From positions 1 through 64,000 of the forward strand of contig NZ_NIJK01000006.1 of the NCBI RefSeq assembly GCF_002836975.1: a DNA stretch of 64,000 nt. Direction: 5' to 3'. Of the stretch, positions 44,789 to 57,114 are shown in pieces (within the stretch, counting starts at the first letter, position 1; every line of letters starts with the position of its first letter). Made by a program: the position numbers and the translations under genes. The notes under the pieces are model-generated. The model was given only the letters and a program-made list of their open reading frames with translations, had not been told where the DNA came from and ran no database searches. The DNA is from Shewanella indica. GTDB taxonomy: Bacteria > Pseudomonadota > Gammaproteobacteria > Enterobacterales > Shewanellaceae.

Positions 44789-45925
44789 TTGGATTACAAG
44801 GGTAATGCCCAGGAGGCAAATCCGAATCGCACCGGGGAACAGGGCGGTCGTAAACGGTATCCGGGTAAAGATCCCCGCAGCATAGTGACGCCGGCCGCAT
44901 TCAGCGTGGCGCCGGAGCTGCTCTACACCCCCTTGGCAAAACCTTGGAAACGGGCGCTGGCTATCATGATAGATGGTTTATTGGTGGCTATACTGGCAGA
45001 ACAGGCCGGCCCCTTGTTTGTGCTTTTGGTGTGCCTGCTGGCTTACTATATACACAATCATGCCAACAGGATCTCCACTTGGGCCAAGGGGCTTTTGTAT
45101 CTGTTTATGGCGGCGGTTTTGCTTTGGTCTGCGGTGCCACAGATGATTAAGGTCAACGGCCTGCAACAGAGTCGCGATAATGAGATTCAGGGGCAGACAC
45201 TGCTGACCTTGACGCCGCAACTACTGCGTTTGAGTCTGTGTGAGAACAAGGCCTGCGCTCAACATGAAGCGGGTTTGCTGGTTCATGCTGCGGCTGAGAC
45301 TGAGATGTCACGCACCCAGCTCGAGACCATGCTGCAAGGTGCATTGGATGAGTTGCCGCTTGCATCAGCTGATATTGCGGCGATAAATGCAGACTTGATG
45401 CCGCAGTTGGCTTCAATAAAAACTGAGTCTGTAGCGACACTCAATGCACAAACCAACTTACCAGCCAATGCAAAGAACGATGCACAAGCCAAGCCAGCAC
45501 CTACCGAGGATGATTCAAGACCGGAAGCAGAAGAGGACGAACAGCAGGAAGAGGCACAATACAGCTTGCTCGCTTGGGCCAAGGGGATGCTCAATGACCT
45601 CGGGCTTGGATTTGGCTGGGCGGCATTCTATTTTACCTTGTTCACTGCCTGGTTCGATGGTCAGACTTTGGGCAAAAAAATCATGCGGGTGCGGGTGATC
45701 GCCCTCGGAGGTGGTAAGCTTTCCCTATGGGACGCCTTTGGCCGTTACGGGGGATACGGCGCAGGCTTTGCCACTGGACTGCTGGGTTTCTTGCAGATTT
45801 TTTGGGATGCCAACAGGCAAGCCATCCAGGATAAGATCTCAGCAACAGTTGTCATTGATCTGAGTAAGCCACGCGTGAGTCCAACAGAGACGATGCTGCA
45901 GGCAGAACAGGTCACAAAACAATAA
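44789..45925 (+). CDS. RDD-family membrane protein
   Basis: About 378 residues from a TTG start with AGGAGAA at 44777-44783; the open frame runs back to 44741 but that start has no ribosome site. The RDD domain is split: the first membrane pair (about residues 65-120, AKPWKRALAIMIDGLLVAIL) and the second near the C-terminus (FYFTLFTAWFDGQTLGKKIMRVRVI, then LSLWDAFGRYGGYG) are separated by a soluble insert of about 150 residues rich in Ala, Gln, Glu and Lys. Some RDD proteins are sodium or proton antiporters; the role here is unknown. It is followed after 11 bp by the FabH-like gene, so the two are likely cotranscribed. Confidence 0.85.
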   Translation: MDYKGNAQEANPNRTGEQGGRKRYPGKDPRSIVTPAAFSVAPELLYTPLAKPWKRALAIMIDGLLVAILAEQAGPLFVLLVCLLAYYIHNHANRISTWAKGLLYLFMAAVLLWSAVPQMIKVNGLQQSRDNEIQGQTLLTLTPQLLRLSLCENKACAQHEAGLLVHAAAETEMSRTQLETMLQGALDELPLASADIAAINADLMPQLASIKTESVATLNAQTNLPANAKNDAQAKPAPTEDDSRPEAEEDEQQEEAQYSLLAWAKGMLNDLGLGFGWAAFYFTLFTAWFDGQTLGKKIMRVRVIALGGGKLSLWDAFGRYGGYGAGFATGLLGFLQIFWDANRQAIQDKISATVVIDLSKPRVSPTETMLQAEQVTKQ

Positions 45926-45936
45926 GAAGGTAGTTT

Positions 45937-47061
45937 ATGAAGGATGCGATTGTCATTTCCGGTACCGGGCTGTTTACCCCACCGGAAGGAATAACCAATC
46001 AAGAATTGGTGGACAGCTTCAATCAGTATGTTGATCTATTCAATACCGAGAACCGCGCCCAGATAGATCTTGGCCATGTGGCGGCGCTGAATTACTCATC
46101 GAGTGAGTTTATCGAGAAGGCTTCAGGCATCAAACACAGATTTGTGATGGTCAAAGAGGGGATCTTGGATCCTGAAGTCATGATGCCGTTGATCCCTGAG
46201 CGTGCCAGCGACAGCCTGTCACTGCAGGCTGAAATGGGCTTGCATGCGGCCAAGCAAGCGCTTGATAACGCCGGCCTCAAGGCGGATGACATTGACTTGG
46301 TGATAGTTGCCTGTGCCTACACCCAGCGGGCCTATCCGGCGATGGCGATTGAAATTCAGCAGGCTCTTGGTACCCGGGGTTATGGCTTTGATATGCAGGT
46401 CGCCTGTTCCTCGGCGACTTTTGCCCTGGTGACAGCGGCTAATGCCATTCGCAGTGGTAGCGCCAGGCGTGTGTTGGTCATCAATCCTGAGATATGTTCG
46501 GCTCAGGTCAATTATCGTGACCGCGACAGCCACTTTATTTTCGGTGATGTGGCTACGGCTTTGGTATTGGAGCCGGCTGCGACTTGCCGCGCCCAGCAAG
46601 CCTTTGAAATTCTGTCGAGCCGCTGTTTTACCCATTACTCAAACAATATCCGCAGCAACTTTGGTTTCCTTAACCGTTGTGATCCGGCCACGTCCGGCGA
46701 GGCCGATAAGCTGTTTCATCAACAGGGACGCAAGGTCTTTAAAGAGCTGCTGCCCATGATATACAAGCATTTGGATGTACAGCTCGAAGAAGCTGGTATC
46801 ACGCCGGAACAGTTTAAGCGTCTATGGCTGCATCAGGCCAATATCAATATGAATCAGTTTGTGGTGAAAAAGCTCCTGGGTGAAACGCCTGAGCCTTTGA
46901 AGGCGCCTGTGGTGCTGGATCAATACGCCAATACGGCATCGGCCGGTTCTGTAATCGCTTTCCATAAATATCACCAGGACTTCAAACCGGGGGACTTGGG
47001 CCTGTTGAGCTCCTTCGGCGCAGGTTACTCCATCGGCAGTTTAATTCTGCGAGCTTGTTAA
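45937..47061 (+). CDS. 3-oxoacyl-ACP synthase III-like protein (FabH family)
   Basis: A 374-residue thiolase-fold enzyme with the FabH catalytic triad: Cys157 in VACSSATF, His299 in LWLHQANINMNQF and Asn332 in YANTASAGS. It is about 55 residues longer than E. coli FabH, with extra sequence near residues 35-90. It would condense an acyl-CoA or acyl-ACP with malonyl-ACP, either starting fatty-acid synthesis or serving a specialised product. Glycine-rich C-terminal SSFGAGYSIGS is typical. No other fatty-acid genes are adjacent. Confidence 0.88.
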   Translation: MKDAIVISGTGLFTPPEGITNQELVDSFNQYVDLFNTENRAQIDLGHVAALNYSSSEFIEKASGIKHRFVMVKEGILDPEVMMPLIPERASDSLSLQAEMGLHAAKQALDNAGLKADDIDLVIVACAYTQRAYPAMAIEIQQALGTRGYGFDMQVACSSATFALVTAANAIRSGSARRVLVINPEICSAQVNYRDRDSHFIFGDVATALVLEPAATCRAQQAFEILSSRCFTHYSNNIRSNFGFLNRCDPATSGEADKLFHQQGRKVFKELLPMIYKHLDVQLEEAGITPEQFKRLWLHQANINMNQFVVKKLLGETPEPLKAPVVLDQYANTASAGSVIAFHKYHQDFKPGDLGLLSSFGAGYSIGSLILRAC

Positions 47062-47090
47062 GACCTGGCTTTCCTCTACCATGAAGCATA

Positions 47091-47118
47091 AAAAATGCCT
47101 GCAACAGCAGGCATTTTT
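47091..47118. terminator. Terminator after the FabH-like gene, bidirectional
   Basis: AAAAATGCCTGC pairs perfectly with GCAGGCATTTTT around AACA, between the converging FabH-like and cysZ genes. Confidence 0.92.
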
Positions 47119-47141
47119 GTGTCTCAATCGACCTACGGCGC

Positions 47142-47912
47142 TTAATCTGGCGCTATGGCCGGGTTGCGATAAGCTTCGCGATACTTGTCGACCCACATGG
47201 AAGTGGCACCGCAAATGGCAACCGGCATCACGATAAAGTTGACTATAGGGATCATGGAAAACAGGGTGACGGCGGCGCCGAAGCTCATACTGCTGCCCTT
47301 GGTATTTTTCAGGGCAAACTTCATCTCTTTGAACGCCACCTTGTGGTTATCGAAAGGATAGTCACAGTATTGGATACTCATCATCCAGGCACTGAAAATA
47401 AACCAGACCACAGGGAAAACGGTTTGGCCAATCACAGGGATAAAAAACAGCAGTAAGATCAATATGGCCCGCGGCAGGTAATACACCAGCTTTTGCCATT
47501 CGCGGCCGAGGATCCGCGGCAGATCCTTGATTAAATCCAAGGTGCCGCCGGTATTGAGCGGCTTGCCGGTCAGCAGTTGCTCTACCTTTTCGGCCAACAG
47601 GCCGTTAAATGGCGCTGCCAGCCAGTTCATCACGGAACTGAAGATAAACGACAGCAGCACCAGCAAGGTGATAATCGCCAGTGGCCAGAGGATCACATTA
47701 AGCCAACTGAGATAGTCCGGCAGTTGGCCTTCGAGCCAGGCAAACACATTTCCCAGTTGGCCTATGGCAAAATAGATGACGCCGGCAAACAACAGCAGGT
47801 TGATCATCAGCGGAATAAACACAAAGCTGCGCAAGCCCGGTTGCTTGATCAGGCTAAAGCCTTGGAGAAAATAGTTGACGCCGCTCTTGGCGGGTCTTGA
47901 AGATGCGGACAT
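47142..47912 (-). CDS. cysZ: Sulfate transporter CysZ
   Basis: About 256 residues with the CysZ pattern: GVNYFLQGFSLIKQPGLRSFVFIPLMINLLLF at the N-terminus (in order), a central NWLAAPFNGLLAEKVEQ amphipathic region and further membrane helices. It brings sulfate into the cytoplasm for cysteine synthesis. The open frame starts at 47969, but the ATG at 47912 (MSASSRPAKSG) matches family length. It is divergent from smc, about 240 bp away. Confidence 0.92.
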   Translation of the reverse strand: MSASSRPAKSGVNYFLQGFSLIKQPGLRSFVFIPLMINLLLFAGVIYFAIGQLGNVFAWLEGQLPDYLSWLNVILWPLAIITLLVLLSFIFSSVMNWLAAPFNGLLAEKVEQLLTGKPLNTGGTLDLIKDLPRILGREWQKLVYYLPRAILILLLFFIPVIGQTVFPVVWFIFSAWMMSIQYCDYPFDNHKVAFKEMKFALKNTKGSSMSFGAAVTLFSMIPIVNFIVMPVAICGATSMWVDKYREAYRNPAIAPD

Positions 47913-48154
47913 GTACCACTTACTCTCAATAAAAGAATACTTAGGCCGATTTTGAGCAACCAAGGCCACGAAAACAAGGGAAAAACGCAGCCAAGGGAAT
48001 AAAAAGCGTTACAAAATGCGGCCCGCTTTGCTAAAGTGACAGCGCTTATACAGCTTCTTGGGCCAGGACGGCGGCGTTTCAATCAGGCTATTGAATTTCC
48101 TTCAGGATTGGCCCGCAAAACAAAAACAATCGGCACTGACATCCAACGGCAAAT

Positions 48155-51100
48155 ATGAGACTCAAACAGATAAAACTCGCTGGCTTCAAGTCATTTGTCG
48201 ATGCTACCAAAATCCCTTTTCTCAATCCGCTGACGGCCATTATCGGCCCCAATGGCTGCGGTAAATCCAATGTGATTGATGCCGTGCGCTGGGTGCTGGG
48301 TGAAAGCTCGGCCAAACATCTGCGCGGTGACTCCATGGCCGATGTTATCTTTAACGGCTCCAGTGCCCGTAAGCCTGTTTCTGTCGCCGGCGTTGAGCTG
48401 GTATTCGACAACGCCCTTGGGCGTATCGGCGGCCAGTATGCCAACTACGGTGAAATTTCCGTCAAGCGCCAGGTCTCCCGCGATGGCGAAGCCCTTTATT
48501 TTCTCAACGGTCAAAAATGCCGCCGCAAGGATATTACGGATATCTTTATGGGCACCGGCCTTGGGCCGCGCAGCTATGCCATCATAGGTCAAGGCACCAT
48601 CTCCCGCTTGATAGAATGCAAACCCCAGGAACTCAGGGTCTTTATCGAAGAGGCCGCAGGTATCTCCCGTTATAAAGAGCGACGCAAGGACACGGAAAAC
48701 CGGATTCGCCATACCCGTGAAAACCTTGAGCGCCTGGGGGATATTCGCTCCGAGCTGGGTAAGCAACTGGATAAGTTGACGATTCAGGCTCAGGCCGCCA
48801 AACGCTATCGGGAATACAAGCAAAGTGAGCGGCGCTTGCATGCCGAACTCTTGGTGATGCGTTTCCTGGAGCTCAATGAGCAGGCCGAGGCGCAAAACAG
48901 CGAGATAGAAAGGCTGGAGACTGAGCTGGCCCAGCAGCAGGCGCTGAAACAAGAGTTGGAGTTGAGTTTGACTCAGCAAAAGCTGGCTCTGGATGAACTC
49001 AGTGAAAAGGAGCAGCGCCAGGTTGCCGATTTTTATCATAACAACACTGAAATCGCCCGTATCGAGCAGCAACTCAAGTATCTCAAAGAGCGGGATAAAC
49101 AGCAGGCATCTGAATTGGGTGCGCTGCAACAGCAAATCGCCACATTGAATGAACAGCTGGCTCAGGCCAAGCAGCAGGAGCAAACCCTGGATGACAGTTT
49201 GCAGCAACATTTGCCGCGCCAGCAGGTGCTGGAAGAGCAGCAGTTTGAACTGAGCCAACAGTATGAAGCGGCGCTCTGGCAAAGTGAAAGTCTTGCCGGT
49301 GAGTTGCAACAAGCGGTGACTGCGGTCAGAGATATCAAGCATCAGCAGGAACTCGCCGCCACCCGGGAGCAGCATCTTAAGCAGCAACATGCACAGCGCA
49401 GCGAGCAGCTTGAGAAGCTCAGTGCAAGATTGCAGCAACCTGAGACCGATAACGGGGCAAACCCGGCTGAGCTTCAGCAGCAGGTCAGCTTATGTAAGTC
49501 ACAATTGGCGGCAGCTAAAGCCGATGTCGAACGGCATGGCGCAGAGTTGATTAAGGCCCAGGAGGCGTTGGAGCTGGCAAGACAAGTGGAGCAACAGTTG
49601 GTGCAGCGCCGCTCGGGGCTAACTGGGCGCCTGGAGCTGATAAGTCAGTGGCTCGAAGGTGCCGCTCAAGCAACGCAAGAGACACAAACTGCCTTGATTC
49701 CGCTTTGGCAGGACATTCAGGTTGAGGCCGGTTGGGAAAAGGTGGTTGAGGCCTGGCTTGGCCCTTTGATGCGCGCCGCTGTCTATCCTGACTGCAAACC
49801 ATTTGATGGCAAAGGTTTTGCTCAGACTCGTCGCCAAAGTTGGGGGCCGGTCAGCGCCGGCGTCAACTTAAGCCCTTGGCTTAACAGGGTGCGCTGGGCC
49901 GAGTCGGCGCAGCAGGCATCCAGCTTGCTCGAGCAGGGGCTGGCAGAGGGGGAGCTGATCCTCTGCCGTGATGGCGACCTTTTTGCGCAAGATGTAAAGC
50001 TGACGCTTGCCGAGGATGGCCAGTCACTGGTGAAGCTGACCGCCGAGCAGGGCGCCCTTCAATCTGAGCTCGATAAGCTTGCGAGCGAGAGCCGGCAGGC
50101 GCAGCAGCAAACTACAGCGGCCCAGGATAGGTTCAACGAATTAAGGCTGGCTCAGCAACTCAAGTCCGAGGCGCTACAGCAACAGCAACTGGCATTGACC
50201 CGCGCAGTGATGGCTTGTGAGGCGGCCACCGAGCAGGCGGCACGCGAACTTAGACAAAAGCAACAGATAGAAGCGGAAATTACCGAGCTGAAAGAGCGCC
50301 TCGAGCAGGAGCAGTTTGAGCTGGAGACGCTGATTGAGAGCCATTTTGCTGCCGATGATACTCTTTATGAGCGTCAGCGGCAGGAGCGATTGCTGAGTGA
50401 GCGTCACAACGAGGCCAATCAGCAAAAAAACAGCCTTAAAGTCAGCCTGAGTGAACTTGAGCGCCAGTTAAAAACCTTGAACGGAACTCTGGCGGAGCAG
50501 AAAACCGCCTTGGCGTTGGCAGCGCAGCGGCGCAAACAGTTGACCGAGCAATTGCAGCAGGCCGAGCACAAACGCAGTGAGTTGCTGAATAAACCGCAGC
50601 AGGGTGCAGATAGTGCCGAGCTGCAACCGCTTGAGCAACGCCTGGAAGGATTGCTTACGCAGCAACACAGGATGCAGACGGAGCTTGAGCATACCCGGGC
50701 CAAACTTGCCAAGCAGCAACAGCAGTTGGATAGTACAGCTTTAAAGCAAAAACAACAGCTTGGACAACTGGAGCACTTGACTCAGACAATCAGCACGTTA
50801 AAGTTACGTCGCGAGGGATTGAAAGGTCAGGCCGACAGCCAATTGGCGCAGCTCAGTGAGCAACAGATCAAGTTGCATGAAGTGGCGGCAAACCTGCCGG
50901 ATGAAGCAAAAATCGCGCCCTGGCAGGACCAACTGGAATCGGTTCGGCGCAAGATAAGTCGCCTCGGCGCCATTAACCTGGCGGCCATTGAAGAGTATGA
51001 GCAGCAAAAAGAGCGTAAGGCTTATCTCGATGCCCAGGATGAAGACCTCAACAAGGCGCTGGCCAGTCTCGAAGAGGCGATCCGCAAGATAGATAGGGAG

Positions 51101-51580
51101 ACCCGCAGTCGTTTCAAGGCGACTTTTGAGCAGGTCAATGCCGGACTGGGAGAGTTGTTTCCCAAGGTATTTGGTGGCGGCAGTGCCTATTTGGCGCTGA
51201 CAGATGATGATTTACTCGATACCGGAGTGACCATCATGGCCCGGCCACCGGGCAAGAAGAACAGCACGATTCATCTACTTTCGGGTGGAGAAAAGGCGCT
51301 GACGGCTTTATCATTGGTGTTTGCGATTTTCAGACTCAACCCGGCGCCTTTTTGTATGCTGGATGAGGTCGATGCACCTTTGGATGACGCCAACGTCGAC
51401 AGATTCTGCCGTCTTTTGCAGGAGATGTCGGACAGCGTACAGTTTATCTATATCAGCCACAATAAACTCACTATGGAGATGGCTGATCAACTGATAGGTG
51501 TCACTATGCATGAGCCGGGTGTCTCTCGCATAGTCGCAGTCGATATTGAAGAAGCGGTGGCTATGGCCGACGCCGGATAA
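48155..51580 (+). CDS. smc: Chromosome partition protein SMC
   Basis: An 1141-residue SMC ATPase. Walker A GPNGCGKS is at 31-38, two long coiled-coil arms rich in Gln, Glu and Leu flank a hinge at about 510-620, and the C-terminal head holds the signature LLSGGEKALTALS and Walker B FCMLDEVDAPLDD. It compacts and segregates the chromosome. The ATG begins the conserved MRLKQIKLAGFKSFVD. No scpA or scpB gene is adjacent. zipA follows within 21 bp and probably shares the transcript. Confidence 0.97.
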   Translation: MRLKQIKLAGFKSFVDATKIPFLNPLTAIIGPNGCGKSNVIDAVRWVLGESSAKHLRGDSMADVIFNGSSARKPVSVAGVELVFDNALGRIGGQYANYGEISVKRQVSRDGEALYFLNGQKCRRKDITDIFMGTGLGPRSYAIIGQGTISRLIECKPQELRVFIEEAAGISRYKERRKDTENRIRHTRENLERLGDIRSELGKQLDKLTIQAQAAKRYREYKQSERRLHAELLVMRFLELNEQAEAQNSEIERLETELAQQQALKQELELSLTQQKLALDELSEKEQRQVADFYHNNTEIARIEQQLKYLKERDKQQASELGALQQQIATLNEQLAQAKQQEQTLDDSLQQHLPRQQVLEEQQFELSQQYEAALWQSESLAGELQQAVTAVRDIKHQQELAATREQHLKQQHAQRSEQLEKLSARLQQPETDNGANPAELQQQVSLCKSQLAAAKADVERHGAELIKAQEALELARQVEQQLVQRRSGLTGRLELISQWLEGAAQATQETQTALIPLWQDIQVEAGWEKVVEAWLGPLMRAAVYPDCKPFDGKGFAQTRRQSWGPVSAGVNLSPWLNRVRWAESAQQASSLLEQGLAEGELILCRDGDLFAQDVKLTLAEDGQSLVKLTAEQGALQSELDKLASESRQAQQQTTAAQDRFNELRLAQQLKSEALQQQQLALTRAVMACEAATEQAARELRQKQQIEAEITELKERLEQEQFELETLIESHFAADDTLYERQRQERLLSERHNEANQQKNSLKVSLSELERQLKTLNGTLAEQKTALALAAQRRKQLTEQLQQAEHKRSELLNKPQQGADSAELQPLEQRLEGLLTQQHRMQTELEHTRAKLAKQQQQLDSTALKQKQQLGQLEHLTQTISTLKLRREGLKGQADSQLAQLSEQQIKLHEVAANLPDEAKIAPWQDQLESVRRKISRLGAINLAAIEEYEQQKERKAYLDAQDEDLNKALASLEEAIRKIDRETRSRFKATFEQVNAGLGELFPKVFGGGSAYLALTDDDLLDTGVTIMARPPGKKNSTIHLLSGGEKALTALSLVFAIFRLNPAPFCMLDEVDAPLDDANVDRFCRLLQEMSDSVQFIYISHNKLTMEMADQLIGVTMHEPGVSRIVAVDIEEAVAMADAG

Positions 51581-51601
51581 CCATAGGAAAACAGGTAACC
51601 A

Positions 51602-52573
51602 ATGGAAGATTTGCAACTGGTATTGTCTGTGTTGGGCGCGATTGCCATTATTGCCGTGCTGGTTCACGGTTTCTGGTCTATCCGCAAACAACAGCCCAAG
51701 TCGCTGAAAGAAAATCCGCTGACAGGTTTCTACAAGGACCAGGCCCGGCGTGACAGTGAAGGTTTCGATGCCGATGGAATTGGAGAGGTGAGGGTGCGTA
51801 AAGTCTCACCGGATGAAAAGCCACCCAAGCTCAAGAGCAGCAAGTTGCGTAAACCTGGCTTTCAGTCGCCTCAAGCAGATGAGAGCGAAAGTGAACAGGC
51901 GTTTTCCCTCTCAGGGGCCAAACCCGAGCCCAGAGTGAACAGCAAGCCACAACGGCAGGAGCCTGTGTTGCATCTCGATGATGACCAAGATACCGCCGAA
52001 ATGCAGATGGAGTTGGGGCTCGGTGCCGATGCACAGACAGACAATGCCCATTCCACAGTTGAAGCCGAATATCAGGAAAACAGCCAGCCAGAGCCACAAC
52101 TGGCTACTGAACAACAGACCCGCGAGCAGGCCAAGGAAGAGTCGCGCCACGATGAGTTGCCCGATCCCAAGGATGTTTTGGTACTGCATGTGGTTGCCAA
52201 AGAAGGCGAGAGCCTCAGCGGTGCTGAGCTGCTGCCTTGCCTGTTGGCACTGAACTTCAAGTTCGGTGATATGAATATTTTCCATCGCCATGAAGACAAC
52301 GCCGGTACGGGGCGGGTGCTGTTTTCCCTGGCCAACATGGTTAAGCCCGGGGTGTTTGACCCGGACAATATGGAGCAGTTCAGCACTCAGGGGGTAGTCC
52401 TGTTTATGACCTTGCCTTGTCATGGCGATCCGCTGATGAACTTTTCCATCATGCTCAACTCCGCCCATCAATTGGCGGATGACCTCGGTGCCGAACTGCT
52501 GGACGGCCAGCGTCAGCCATGGCATCAGGATACCAAACAAGCCTACCTGGGCCGTATTCGGGCTCAGGGCTGA
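51602..52573 (+). CDS. zipA: Cell division protein ZipA
   Basis: A 323-residue protein with one N-terminal membrane helix (residues 4-24, [19 protein letters not shown]), a charged and Pro/Gln-rich linker (about 30-185) and a C-terminal FtsZ-binding domain starting near [16 protein letters not shown]. It anchors FtsZ to the membrane at midcell. It sits between smc and ligA, the common gamma-proteobacterial order. Confidence 0.95.
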   Translation: MEDLQLVLSVLGAIAIIAVLVHGFWSIRKQQPKSLKENPLTGFYKDQARRDSEGFDADGIGEVRVRKVSPDEKPPKLKSSKLRKPGFQSPQADESESEQAFSLSGAKPEPRVNSKPQRQEPVLHLDDDQDTAEMQMELGLGADAQTDNAHSTVEAEYQENSQPEPQLATEQQTREQAKEESRHDELPDPKDVLVLHVVAKEGESLSGAELLPCLLALNFKFGDMNIFHRHEDNAGTGRVLFSLANMVKPGVFDPDNMEQFSTQGVVLFMTLPCHGDPLMNFSIMLNSAHQLADDLGAELLDGQRQPWHQDTKQAYLGRIRAQG

Positions 52574-52596
52574 TATTCATCAGGGAGCCAGTGTGA

Positions 52597-54654
<2,058 letters not shown>

Positions 54655-54672
54655 GCTTAATCTATCTGCTTG

Positions 54673-54699
54673 AGCCCCGGCAGGCAGCGGGGCTTTTTT
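54673..54699 (+). terminator. Terminator after ligA
   Basis: AGCCCCG pairs with CGGGGCT around an eight-base loop and is followed by six Ts, 18 bases after the stop codon. Confidence 0.9.
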
Positions 54700-55011
54700 C
54701 TCTTCACTCAGTGGCAACCAATCCGGGGGATATGGGACTCTTGAGATTGTAGAGTCAAAATAGCCAAACAGCTTGTACCTGGCTTCTATTTATTGCGCCA
54801 CATAACTTGAATTGTGTTGCCACAGGACCCACCTCATTATTTCGTAAGATGGCTGGCCGAGACTCGCTCTCAGATCGCCTCATTGAGGCTGCTTATGGAA
54901 GAGGCGTATCCCGCTGCTTAAAAAAAGAGTCAGTCATACGGGTGAACGCGGTCGGTTATTTTTATCATGGCTATGCCAGGCCTTGCCGGGTGGAGTCACA
55001 ATGATGGGATT
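54700..55011. other. Spacer between ligA and the DUF2919 gene
   Basis: About 310 bases. A 65-codon plus-strand frame crosses it but has no ribosome site or family resemblance. I see no other recognised element. Confidence 0.55.
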
Positions 55012-55497
55012 ATGTCCTTGCTTAAATTTGAACATGTGCGCTGGCTTGACAATGACGGCCATATTAAGCCGCCATTACTGCTTTACATCATAGTGCTGTT
55101 TCTGGCCCGCGGCTGGTGTGTGTTTGTTGCATCCCTGACCCAAGCCAGCGACAGGGCCGCTCTGGTGCGGCTGTTTTATCCGGAAAAGAGTGACTTTCTA
55201 TCATCTCTGGCCGCCGGCGCCGGCGCCTTGTTGATCTATGGTTTGATCCTGGCCGAGCGTAAACGGGTATTTGAGGCATTGATCCCACTGTTTCGGCAAA
55301 TTCGCGGGTGGTTGGTGCTGTTGCTGGGGATAGACGGCGTGCTGCTTATTCAGCGTCTTGGTCACAACGATTGGTTGTTTAGCTGGAATCTGGCGTTGGA
55401 TGCTTTATTGCTGTTCTGGTCCTTGCTCTACCTCGTCAAGTCGGTTCATTTGCGCCATTATCTCAACGACTGGCAAAAACAGGAGAAATTGGAGTGA
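55012..55497 (+). CDS. DUF2919 family membrane protein (YfeZ-like)
   Basis: About 161 residues with four or five hydrophobic segments, beginning MSLLKFEHVRWLDNDGHIKPPLLLYIIV, whose 'D...G.LK.P..L' style opening is the DUF2919 hallmark. Function unknown. The open frame starts at 54967, but the sequence before 55012 is not membrane-like. It stands alone with no terminator visible after it. Confidence 0.72.
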   Translation: MSLLKFEHVRWLDNDGHIKPPLLLYIIVLFLARGWCVFVASLTQASDRAALVRLFYPEKSDFLSSLAAGAGALLIYGLILAERKRVFEALIPLFRQIRGWLVLLLGIDGVLLIQRLGHNDWLFSWNLALDALLLFWSLLYLVKSVHLRHYLNDWQKQEKLE

Positions 55498-55788
55498 GAT
55501 AAGGAGCGATCCAATAAGGCAAGGTCGACAAATTTTTACTATATAAAACAGAGAGTGGCTGGCAGATTTCGGCTTGAAAAGTTATCACTAGCGACTTTTG
55601 GGATGAAATCTGAACAGAAAATTGTATGTATGGTGGATTAACGACTAAAACACTGTCAAACAAGCGATTTTTGTCATAAATTTGTCATTTCATTCTTACG
55701 TTTGGTTTCCAATGGTCTATAGTTAAGATTCTTGGATTTCATTTTTTAAAACCTTGTTTTATCAAGTTGTTTTCTGGAGAAACTTTGA

Positions 55789-56997
55789 GTGGCCAAAGCT
55801 GAAAGGATCCATCTCCCTCTGTCACGCCTGCAAACCGGCATCACAGTCAAACTGCCGCTGTCCTGGACAGATCATCCTTTTTTGTTCAATCGCATTGAAA
55901 TCAAAGATGCCGGTCAGATAGAAATGATCCGTAATCTTGGGGTGCCCTATGTCATTTTAATCTCTGACGAAGACCTACTTAATGATGTGATTGAAGAGGA
56001 AAACGAGGCGCAGCAAGCAACAGAGCGAACAAAGGACAACCAACCGGATCCCAAAGCCTCTGCCCGCAAGGCGATACGCAAGAGTCAGGGACGCTTTTTG
56101 AATGCCATTAATGACTGTCGTACCGTAGTCAGTAAGTTAGTGTCTGATCCTGAAGGCGCCATTCGTGAAGCCTCTGCTTTAGTTGAGCAAATGCTGGACC
56201 ATCTATTGGAGTCTGGTAATCCCAAGTTGGCCTTGGTGTCCAGTGGTGAAGGGGCTCCCAGCGTGACACAGCACGGGATATCAGTTGCGGTACTGGCCTT
56301 GATGATCGGCCATTCACTTGAGTTGTCCAAGGACAAGCTGAGGGATATAGCATTGGGTGCGTTGCTGCATGATATCGGCAAACTCAAGGTGCCAGATGCC
56401 ATCAGGCGTAAGCGCAATCCCTTGAGTCAGCATGAAAGCAACTTTCTCTCCATGCATCCCAATTTTGGTTATGACATGCTCAAACGCAGTGGCTTGTTTG
56501 GTAATGAGGTGTTGCATATTGTGAAGCATCACCATGAGTTTATCGATGGCTCAGGTTATCCCGATAGGCTTAAGCTGGCCAAGCTGCCATTGACCACTCA
56601 GATAGTCGCGCTGGCCAATGATTATGACAGTCAATTGGCTCGTCAAGAGATAGTCTCGCCGCAAATTGCTTTGGGATATCTGTTTAAGAATCGGGTTGGC
56701 AAGCATCAGGAGCAGCTGATTTCGGCGCTGGTGAAGGTCTTGGGGATTTACCCGCCAGGCACCTTGGTGAGCTTGTCTGATAATAATGTTGGTAAGGTGA
56801 TGATGACCACATCGGAGGTGCGCCAACCTCAGGTATGGGCTTGTAAAAACGATGGTAGCGAGCCTAAGTTGCGTTTTTTGATGGACGAAGAGGTTAGCGT
56901 GGAAGCCGTACTCAAGTCTGAAGAGCTGACTGAAGGTGCTTCAAGAACCCTGCAGGCCGGTGCTGGCATCAGTTTCTATTTCAGCGCGTTGGAGTAG
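55789..56997 (+). CDS. HD-GYP domain protein with DUF3391, probable cyclic-di-GMP phosphodiesterase
   Basis: A 402-residue cytoplasmic protein. The N-terminal DUF3391 region (about 1-140) begins AERIHLPLSRLQTGITVKLPL. The HD-GYP domain follows with HDIGKLKVPD and the HHHEFIDGSGYPDRL block, in which the GYP triplet and the preceding histidines are intact, so hydrolysis of cyclic-di-GMP is likely. The start is GTG with GGAGA at 55776-55780. The last 80 residues form a short extension of unknown function. It is on its own transcript, with AT-rich sequence upstream. Confidence 0.9.
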   Translation: MAKAERIHLPLSRLQTGITVKLPLSWTDHPFLFNRIEIKDAGQIEMIRNLGVPYVILISDEDLLNDVIEEENEAQQATERTKDNQPDPKASARKAIRKSQGRFLNAINDCRTVVSKLVSDPEGAIREASALVEQMLDHLLESGNPKLALVSSGEGAPSVTQHGISVAVLALMIGHSLELSKDKLRDIALGALLHDIGKLKVPDAIRRKRNPLSQHESNFLSMHPNFGYDMLKRSGLFGNEVLHIVKHHHEFIDGSGYPDRLKLAKLPLTTQIVALANDYDSQLARQEIVSPQIALGYLFKNRVGKHQEQLISALVKVLGIYPPGTLVSLSDNNVGKVMMTTSEVRQPQVWACKNDGSEPKLRFLMDEEVSVEAVLKSEELTEGASRTLQAGAGISFYFSALE

Positions 56998-57114
56998 CTT
57001 GCAACCCACGCTCTCTTGCCGTGAGCGGCCAAACTTTGGCCACTCATATAACCACCTCTGGTTTTTATTCTCATTTGTCTTATGCTTGAGCTCGGTATAC
57101 AGCGGAGTAGGTCG

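Noticed and set aside
48191..49438. Long minus-strand frame (415 codons) opposite smc
   Set aside because: Leucine/glutamine-rich translation is the shadow of the SMC head and coiled coil on the other strand.
54807..55004. Plus-strand 65-codon frame between ligA and the DUF2919 gene
   Set aside because: No ribosome site, no hydrophobic or domain pattern, and it overlaps the upstream region of the next gene.
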